Of a stretch of DNA of 64,000 nt, positions 57,031 to 64,000 are shown piece after piece. The translations under genes were made by a program, and so were the position numbers. The notes under the pieces were generated by a model. The model was not told the DNA's origin. It worked only from the letters and a program-made list of their open reading frames with translations, and ran no database searches. Position 1 is the stretch's first letter, and each line of letters starts with the position of its first letter. The DNA lies in NCBI GenBank assembly GCA_018806915.1, contig JAGKQI010000048.1, forward strand, positions 806,001-870,000, written 5' to 3'. This DNA comes from Phytophthora colocasiae. Lineage: Eukaryota; Oomycota; Peronosporomycetes; Peronosporales; Peronosporaceae.

Positions 57031-59837
57031 GCCCGCTGGATGGGGATCCAGAACGCGCCGGGCTGAAGAAACCCCCCGAATTGTGTGTGTTAGCGTATGT
57101 TGGACCAGAGTTGAAGCGACAGGTTAACCATCAATGCATTACGACAATTATCGATGACGACTATCGTACTCCGGTTGGTAGTGACTTTGGCGATCCGGTC
57201 GGAGATGAACTTTCAGACGATTGGAATCCAGACAATCTGGATGACACCCCGTTGGAGTTCAGACTGAAACCGGGAGAAGGTTACGGATGGTGGGAAGAAC
57301 ACCGTTCGGACAGTTCAAAGAGAGTTGCGATGGTGCATGGTGCAGTGAACAACTGTCGGACCGACATCCTTTTGGACTCCGGAGCTTCTGTGAGCATGTT
57401 GAGCTTAGACCTTGCGCGTAGGCTCAAGCTCAAATTGAACTTTGAGAAGCAGCTCCGGGTGTCCGGATTGGGTGGAGTTCCAACCGTGATTACCGCCCGG
57501 ACCGAAGTGAAGATCACCCTTGGACTGAACGTGGTTTACGTTCTGGAATTATGGGTGGCGAACATCGGTGAAGGTGTTGACGTGTTACTTGGAATGGACT
57601 TCATGTACTCAGCTGGAGTACGACTGTGCGTTCGAGAAGGATTGGTTCAGTTGCCGGATGAAGAAAACGTGATGTTGTCTGGTCGGACATTCGACCAGCA
57701 AAGGAAAGGACTACGGTTGGACGTTCGACCGTCAGGGACGATATGCCTTCAACCGGGTGAGCAGACTGTCATTCGGATTAACTACGGTCAGCGTAACCCA
57801 CAGCGCGAAGTTGTGTGGGCTGGTCGTGGTGACCGTTGGGTGACTCAACTCATCTATGGAGCGAAGTCCTGGGCGGTTGCAGTCCGAGTGGTGAATATCT
57901 CAGAGAAGAATGTCTGGCTTGGGACGAATACTACTGTGGCTCAGATTGTAGAGTATGGGTGTTACCCGTTCGGAAGATTTGTTCGGCCCGGACTCCGGAG
58001 GTACCGTGAGTGGGAAGTGCTCATTTACGAGAATACGAATTCCAGACAGGAGCAGCTCAGACAGGAGAAATACCTCCAAATGATGTCCGAGTCTGCGCCA
58101 CCGTCGGTCCAAAGACCGAAATACCCATGGCCGAAGAAGTTGTTGACACGGTCGCCGCGTGGGAGTACCAGGGTTCATATGGTCCAACTGCAGATTCCAC
58201 CGTCGGAAGTTCAGAAGGTGTTACATCCAGAAGTTGCAGATTCTGTTACCGAACAGCCAGAAGATGCTGGAGTCACCCCCGATGAAGTGTCTGATGGAGG
58301 CAGTAATGATTGTCCTACCAACGATGAGCCTGTTGGAAGTTCGGATGATGAGGATTTTTTCGATGTGATTAGCATGGATGACGAAGGTGTACCCGTGGAA
58401 CGATCGACAAAATTGACGATTTTGGAAAGATCAGGTGGTGATCCAACTGGAGATTTAGATGATGATGAATTTTTCGACGCGATTAGTGATGCTGACGGAG
58501 AATGCTTTCCGGAAGAAACGTTGGTTGAAGAACTCGAATCTGAAGATGTCCAGTCAGAGACTGAGTCCAAGTTGGACGTGGTAAATCGAGCCATCCGGAA
58601 ACTAGAGACCAAGTTCGTCCGATGTCTGCACGTGAATGCCGAAGAGTTGAACTTGGAGCCAGCTGTATATGTACATGAGGGAAGCGACATGTTGTCCCAG
58701 TTGTGTGAGCAGCTGGTTATGCTTCCGGAAATACATGAGCTGACTCCAAAGTGTGATATCGAATCGGCCGATGTAGGTGAACCGGGAAAAACTACTCCAG
58801 AAGAGGAACGTAAACTTCGGGACATTCTGAAGTGCCATCGGAGTATTTTCTTGGGAGACGGTAATGCGGCTCCTGCTCCGGCCAGAGGTGTGATATGCGA
58901 CTTGGACGTCGGGTCGGCAAAACCTGTCGCTCAACGACCCCGATCGATAGCTCCTCACTTGGCGATCAAGGTGTACGAGTTGCTCAAGAAGCTTCTGGAG
59001 ACAGGTCTGATTGAACATTCCGAAAGCCCATGGGCCTCTCCAATCGTCATTGTTCTGAAGAAGAATGGGATCGACATCCGGATGTGCATTGACTACCGGG
59101 TCGTGAATGGGTTCATTTTACTGTCGAACTACCCGCTACCTCTGATCGACGATTTGCTGATTGGATTCGAAAGTGCGATCTGGTTTATGAGTCTTGACAT
59201 GGCCAGTGGATTCTGGGCCATCCGGATGTCTGAGAGGGCGAAACTGATCTCGGCTTTCGTATGTCCGTTTGGACACTTCCAATGGGTGAGAATGCCATTT
59301 GGACTGAAGAATGCTCCACTAGTCTACCAGGCGGTTATCAACAATTGTCTGTGGGGTTTTGTCCGACTCCCGCCAGAGGAAGAAGCTGAAGTTCAACCGG
59401 AGGTTATGGAATTTTTGGGATTGGTCCGACCTGAGCAATCACTTTTGGACGATCGACCCGTTGGAGTTCAAGTGCCGAACCTGTCGGACACCATGACAGT
59501 CTTCCAACGGAACATCCCTGCTCCGTCACAGATGAGCCCGGTGTTAGGTCGAAGTTCGTATATCGACGACATTGCTCATGGTGCTCCAACATGGGATCAG
59601 CTATGTGAAGACTTGAACGCACTTCTGTTTCGACTCCGATATTGGAACATCTCGGTGAGCCTTCCGAAGAGCGAGTTTGGAAAACTGACCATCCCGTACT
59701 TGTCCCACGAGATCAGTGCGGAGGGTATCAGAGCGACTCCAAAAATCGCGAAGGGCGTTTTGGACCTACCATTTCCGAACACTCTGAAAGGGGTCCAATC
59801 GTTCCTTGGAAGTTTGAACTATTACCACAAGTTCATG
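56898..59837 (+). pseudogene. Gypsy-1 pol, 5' part: protease and reverse transcriptase
   Basis: The open frame runs from 56898 in the -1 frame to gag. Aspartic protease: ILLDSGASVSML near 57370. A long acidic linker follows (58180-58600; SSDDEDFFDVISMDD). Reverse transcriptase (about 58970-59640) has ESPWASPIVIVLKKN, MCIDYRVVN, FMSLDMASGFWAIRM and the YIDD active site near 59560. The family-typical GVQSFLGSLNYYHKFM is reached at 59837, where the sequence switches to the antisense strand of the Crypton gene. The next residues of pol (EDFPVVAAVLYEL) are found on the minus strand starting at 62746. Confidence 0.9.
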
Positions 59838-59838
59838 G

Positions 59839-61310
59839 AGTGGCGGGCGACGCGAATGTGTCTCTGGCGAAGCTGCAGTACAGCCAGAACGATCTTGCGC
59901 ACTGCCAGAAGCTCCCCAGTCGACGCTCAGACGGACAGACGCAGAGCCGGAGGTAATTTGGGTAAACATTTCTTTTACATGCACCACTGATGTTTGAAGT
60001 TCCCTGACCTTGTTATCGATATGTGATATCACTTGCTGGTGCTGTTGTTTCAGGTGGTCCATCTAATCTGGCACCATTTCATGCAATTGCTTCACTTGCC
60101 GTGACTGATCGATAAGCATTTTGGTTTTCAATTCCGCGGCGAATGCTTCATAGCCGCTGGAGCCGAACAGAGAGTGCGAGTAGAGTTTGTGAGCAGGATG
60201 AAGTTCGTGCAGTAGCACTGAATCTTGCAAGAGGACAATCCGAAGGTACAGTAACAAGTTAAGAAACCCCCCTGTGGCAACGTGTGGTGCTGATTGTTGG
60301 TTGTAGGCTGTCATGTAATTTTCCACAAAAGGAAATACTTCGCGCTGAAGGCTATCGGGCGGAGAGAGTGTTGCGCGCTCCAAGAAAAACGAGCGGCGGT
60401 CAGGAGAAAACCCAGCCAACGAACGCATTGCTTCCCGAGGTAGTGCAGTAAGGTAACACCCCTCCATTGCTGTTGCATTCCACCTGCCTAAACGTCTAAT
60501 TTGAGATTCTGTCACCCCTGCCAGCTCAGCCATTCTGGATCCAGATCCTCGCGCCGCATGGGTCTTTGCTTTGGAGTGCAAGCCCAGGGCGGAGAATGCC
60601 TCACGGTTGCGTCGTAATGAGCCCGGTAAGACAGTGCTTTGTTTGTTTCTTTTCCTGACTTGAGCACCTTAATGTCATACCAGTTTTGCGCGATCAGAAA
60701 GTCAGGAATCGCTTCCATTTGCACACACCATCGATAGAAAAAATACAAAGCGAGAGCTCCAATCGGACAAATCTCGACGTTGTTGTGTCGAATGCAAGAG
60801 CCGAACTCGCGGCGGCCAAATTGATTCGTTTTACCCTGCTCCATAATCATCACGAGCGCTCTGCATTCTGTGAAGCCATCGTGTTCCAACTCCACACTGA
60901 AAAGATCAGGTAATTCCATGTTACGCGCAGACTCGCCTCGCAGAAGGCAAGCATGACACAAGAAATGGCTGAGGCGATTTCGTAAGTCTCCCGTATTCAA
61001 GTTCATGTAGTAGCGAGAAATTACCACGAGTTCGTTAGTAGTGCGGTAACCATCTAGAAGAGACCCAATACCGCGATCAACGTGCTCACGCTTATTCTTG
61101 TCGTGCTTCTCGCGCTTCAACGAAGTCAGCAGAGCCTTAATGAGGCTGTTGCGGCCCCCTGCTGTGATGGTCGTTGTACAAATCAGACAGAGCGTTTACA
61201 TACATTTCAACAGTAGCTCCGCTGACTCTCCGCGTAGAGCTTTTGACACGAACCTGGCGATCTACGACTTCCTCTTGAAGAAAAAGATGCATCTTGGATG
61301 CTGTGACTTC
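59839..61310 (-). pseudogene. Crypton tyrosine recombinase, core
   Basis: A YR recombinase of the Crypton class; such proteins excise and integrate the element as a circle without reverse transcription. It reads from VTASKMHLFLQEEV (61305) through MYVNALSDLYNDHH. A frameshift near 61150 leads to LIKALLTSLKRE and VDRGIGSLLDGYR. The catalytic Arg is in HACLLRGES and GKTNQFGRREF follows. A second frameshift near 60600 precedes the HxxR box (KTHAARGSGSRMAELAG), GRWN and the Tyr in MEGCYLTALP. A TAG at about 60063 follows HEMVPD, and the frame continues as a coiled-coil-like tail to about 59850. The N-terminus is at 22547 (and copies) and the C-terminus at 62747. Dead in its present form. Confidence 0.85.
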
Positions 61311-62746
61311 GTCTTGGTGGACCTTGATCCTCCGCCATCGCTCTGCCTGGAACTCCAGTGGTCCCATTGGAGGTCCATCTAGACGTCCAGGCGGTTCATC
61401 ATCGTTCTGAGCTATCGCAGCCATGACTCGAGCGGCGAACGTCAGGGGGGCAGATTCTGATCCAGTGAGATTTTCTCCAACCGGAGGATTGTCATCTGAA
61501 CTTCCAACAACTTGGATGTCGTCCGCTGGCCCCTGGGCACTCATGCGCGCAGAACTTGAAGGCTGATCATCCGGCGATTTATCTTTCAGAGTATGACCAT
61601 CCGGAGGTTCAACTGGTCCGTTGTCTTTTGGAGTGATCTTGACTTCCGGAACCTCAGGCTTCATCAACTTTTCCGGAATCTTGGATACGTACTCCAAATG
61701 ACGTAGATCACTTTCATCCTCGACATCCCATGACGCTCCCAAGAGTAGAGTCTTAGAAGTGAGATAGTCGGCGGCCTGGTTGTAGTCTCGTTTGAGATGC
61801 ACCAGTCGGACCCTCTGGAACTTTGCCTTCAAAACCTCCGCCTCCGCAAGGTGTTTTTGGAGGTGCGGTTGATTGCAGTTGATCAGACCCTGAACTTGTT
61901 GAATCACGATCCGAGAATCTCCAACGATAACTAACTCTTGGACCTTCCGATCGGACGCCATCAGCATACCTTTCAGAAGGCCGTGGTACTCGGCATCGTT
62001 CACGGTGACATCTTCCAAGATGAAACCTCGAGCCTCGAGGATTGTCCAACCGGGTAACTTCCAAAGGATGCATCCACAACTGCCTTTCCGGTTGGAGGTC
62101 TTGGCAGCTCCGTCGAAACTTGGAACAACGCCTTCGTAGTCGGACTCCAACATCTCGATACTCATCACTGGTGGTTTCCGGATGGAATCAACGACTCCGA
62201 GATTTCGTCCAAGTGTTCACGAGGAGTGATTCCGGCGCCCATAATGGCCGCTAAACCATCTTCATCCCGTTGGACCTTCCGAATGTCCAAATTCCAGTGG
62301 GACAGTGTGAGTCCCCAGGGTACACACCGTCCATCCGCCGACTTGGAATTGATAACCCACTTCAAGACGGAATACCGTGTGTACACGATCAACTTGGACT
62401 GTTCAACCAGCGTCCGAAAAACTTGGAGTACTCTCAGTATTGCGATGACCTCCTTTTCCGCAATGTGATATCGCAGTTCAGAGTCGTTCAGAACGCGACC
62501 GGTATATCTGACCGGATGGATTACACCATCATACTCCTGGCCCAAGACAGCGCAAGCCGCCCAAGCATTTGCATGCGGGATGATCACGAACGGTCGAGTC
62601 CGGTCGGGGTGTCGAAGCAGTGGAGTCGAGACGATCTTGTGCTTCAGAAGTCCGAACGCTTCCTTGGCCTGATCCAAGTTCCGGCCGGACTTGATCTGTT
62701 CATCAGTTAACTCATACAACACTGCAGCGACCACCGGAAAGTCTTC
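61311..62746 (-). pseudogene. Gypsy-1 pol, middle part: two RNase H domains
   Basis: It continues Gypsy-1 pol from EDFPVVAAVLYEL. The first part (62746-62165) is the usual RT-linked RNase H region (LLRHPDRTRPFVIIPHANAWAA ... YHIAEKEVIAIL). A frame change at 62165 leads to a second RNase H of archaeal/plant type with visible acidic residues: SFDGAAK, NDAEYHGLL, IVGDSRI and NQAADYL. Such dual-RNase H Gypsy elements are known in oomycetes and plants. A low-complexity linker follows, ending EFQAERWRRIKVHQDE at 61311. There the sequence switches to Crypton; pol resumes at 22720 with ELKSFLKGE. Confidence 0.85.
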
Positions 62747-62908
62747 GCATCTTCGTACAAGCTCTTCAGATCCAGCAAAACTGTGCACCAAGTGTGGCAG
62801 GAGTGGGATGTCGGAATAAATGGGGGTCCTGCCGTGCGTAAACTTGTGGCTCGAGCTGGCGCAGCAACGCAACCGAAAAGCGATTCTTCTTCCGCAGAAA
62901 ACGTATAA
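62747..62908 (+). pseudogene. Crypton recombinase, C-terminal GCR1_C-like domain
   Basis: The plus frame reads ASSYKLFRSSKTVHQVWQEW, then DVGINGGPAVRKL, and ends at TAA 62906-62908. A 'TVxxxWxEWxxGxxGGPAVxxL' signature is typical of the GCR1_C DNA-binding domain found at the end of many Crypton recombinases and fungal GCR1-type proteins. It starts exactly at the inversion breakpoint and is in the same orientation as the Crypton N-terminus at 22547. Confidence 0.75.
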
Positions 62909-64000
62909 TTGACCGAGTTATCCTGATGGCACAACAGCAACACGTCACTTATGAGCAAACAGTATGCTTACTAGAGAATCACAGAACACAGTTGCACCTA
63001 ACGTTGAACGCTTTGAGCGAGAATCTAAAAGGAAAGATCGACGTAGGCAACATATACACTCTAGAGTTAGTACACTTGTCGTTGAACTACATTCGAACTC
63101 AATGGAGACTTACATACTCGACTACACCGCCGCGCACGCGGCCATCGCCTCCTCGTCGCTACAGCCTCTCCTCCTGGCCGGCTGGTGCCGGTCTGCACCG
63201 ACGCGCGCGCGGCCACCACCTCCTCCAGCCCCCCCCCCCCCCGGCCGGTCTGCACCGCCGCACACAAGGCGCTTGATTCCTCCCGTTTTTTCCGCGAATG
63301 ACAATGTTGGGTTGGGGTTAAAAATGTGCTAACAAACTTTTCTGATAGCAGCTGTTATTCAGGGGACGACACTTTTGATAACACAACTATCAGAGGGACG
63401 GGACGGCGACGGGACGGGGACGAGAAGGGGGACCACGCGCTCTTTCACTTCCGATAATGGATACCCCTAATCTACCATTGTCTTGGGCATTTTGACCAAG
63501 CCTGGTTCCCAAAACAATGAATTGCGATAGTGATGCCAAAAGTCTAAAATAAGGGCGATTCTGTGACGTCAAAAAGTGGCGATGTGTGCGTATCGTTTTC
63601 ATAGGACCCCACCGGCATTATGGACTGATAGCAGCTTGCGCATGCGCTCACACGGCGTCAAACGAGTCGAGGTACTAGCAGCGAGGTTGTTGCTGTCATT
63701 TTAGGCGGTCGGGGTGGGCATGCGCCGCATTTTTTTTTTTGGGCACATACATAATAAAGGCCCGCATGTATACAGACTCAACCGGAGGGTATCCGGATAC
63801 ACAGCAAAGCAACCCCGCTAGTAGATTACCCTTTACAGCTAAGTATACATCACAACTGATACTTGCGCCGAATTCCCAGCACTAGCCCATGGGAGTACTG
63901 GCTCGCCTGTGGCGTCTTGGTTTGATTGAAGTACCAAGATCGCCACTGGCAGTCATCGAGGTACTGAAGGACGACGCTCTTCCGCATGCCCCGCTCACTT
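62909..64000. other. Right flank, no gene seen
   Basis: Downstream of the Crypton stop. Open frames are short and unconvincing. Notable bits are a GC-rich stretch with a C14 run and two CCGGTCTGCACCG copies (63125-63270), a T12 run (63731), and a 63750-63850 segment (ATAATAAAGGCCCGC, GTATCCGGATAC) that could be the promoter end of another LTR. This last reading is a guess. Confidence 0.35.

Larger units (their letters stand above)
22720..62746. mobile_element. Circularly permuted nested-TE segment inserted in a Crypton gene
   Basis: Composite feature, inferred. About 38.55 kb of Gypsy-1/Gypsy-2B/PIF nest plus Gypsy-2A and piggyBac lies between the N-terminal Crypton codons (ending 22719) and the rest of that gene (from 61310, minus, and 62747, plus). 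Its two ends are the two sides of one point in Gypsy-1 pol. The 1,472 bp of Crypton core inside these coordinates (59839-61310) was brought in by the later inversion and is not part of the insert. Confidence 0.75.
59838..62746 (-). other. Inverted block (2,909 bp) with Crypton and Gypsy-1 pol parts
   Basis: Both ends of the block are reciprocal junctions. At 59837/59838 Gypsy-1 pol (plus) meets Crypton (minus). At 62746/62747 Gypsy-1 pol (minus) meets Crypton (plus). Flipping the block restores a continuous Gypsy-1 pol (…HKFM joined to EDFPVV…) and brings the Crypton C-terminus behind its core in the same orientation. Confidence 0.85.

Noticed and set aside
22720..62746. Simple insertion of a Crypton into Gypsy-1
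   Set aside because: That would give pol-Crypton-pol. The observed joints are Crypton N-terminus to pol 3' part and pol middle part to Crypton core, which is the reverse topology.
22720..62746. Large ordinary tandem duplication to explain the out-of-order halves
   Set aside because: It would explain the permuted PIF and Gypsy halves, but not why the two outer ends are the two complementary halves of one Crypton gene. I keep it only as a weaker alternative.
63121..63332. Pro/Ala-rich coding frames in the GC-rich right flank
   Set aside because: Several frames on both strands are open because of GC-rich low complexity and a C14 run; none has a start, motif or continuation.

Overview
The window looks like repeat-rich oomycete nuclear DNA, most likely a Phytophthora-type (Peronosporales) genome. 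The evidence is the mix of elements (Ty3/Gypsy chromoviruses, one with a second RNase H domain; a Crypton; multi-exon piggyBac; PIF/Harbinger; IS630/Tc1; mariner; a DIRS-like fragment), short 57-130 bp GT-AG introns with TACTAAC-like branch sites, and telomere-like CCCTAAA heptamers. I see no host housekeeping gene and no bacterial feature. Almost everything is transposable-element sequence, and most genes are broken.

Layout. 1-2.3 kb: decayed minus-strand retroelement, probably DIRS-like. 2678-23951: a 7.09-kb unit repeated three times in tandem. Each unit holds a GGATCC-rich array, a mariner transposase fragment, a two-exon gene of unknown function, an IS630/Tc1 transposase (intact only in copy 3), the first 58 codons of a Crypton recombinase, and the 3' part of a Gypsy pol gene (integrase). 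22720-27935: in copy 3 this Gypsy ('Gypsy-1') runs on through its chromodomain, an antisense ORF and its 3' LTR. 27936-28719: 3' end and 3' LTR of a second Gypsy ('Gypsy-2B'). 28720-28925: N-terminal part of a PIF/Harbinger transposase. 29793-37360: complete minus-strand Gypsy ('Gypsy-2A') with target duplication GTACA, sitting in AT-rich satellite. 38192-41733: piggyBac element between TTAA sites. 41762-41990: 13-bp minisatellite. 42717-43799: rest of the PIF transposase. 43800 to about 51093: 5' LTR, gag and pol of Gypsy-2B, ending in a scrambled mosaic. 51094-59837: 5' LTR, primer-binding site, gag and first half of pol of Gypsy-1. 59838-62746: an inverted block with most of the Crypton recombinase and the RNase H part of Gypsy-1 pol. 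62747-62908: C-terminus of the Crypton recombinase. The rest to 64000 is non-coding as far as I can see.

Main result. The split elements fit one explanation. PIF, Gypsy-2B and Gypsy-1 are each present as two complementary halves in the wrong order, with the 3' half upstream of the 5' half (and C-terminal/N-terminal order reversed for PIF). Gypsy-2B has the same 5-bp target duplication (GAAAA) at 28720 and 43795, and the PIF reading frame is exactly restored across it. Gypsy-1 has GAGC at 27936 and 51090. The order becomes normal if the segment from 22720 to the end of the Gypsy-1 RNase H region (about 38.55 kb) is read as a circle opened at one point in Gypsy-1 pol. The two open ends abut the two halves of a single Crypton gene. 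I infer that a circular DNA carrying a PIF/Gypsy-2B/Gypsy-1 nest integrated into a Crypton gene. Later a 2.9-kb inversion scrambled the right end and a tandem triplication amplified the left end. LTR divergences counted by eye (about 1.2% for Gypsy-2B, 0.4% for Gypsy-1) agree with the nesting order.
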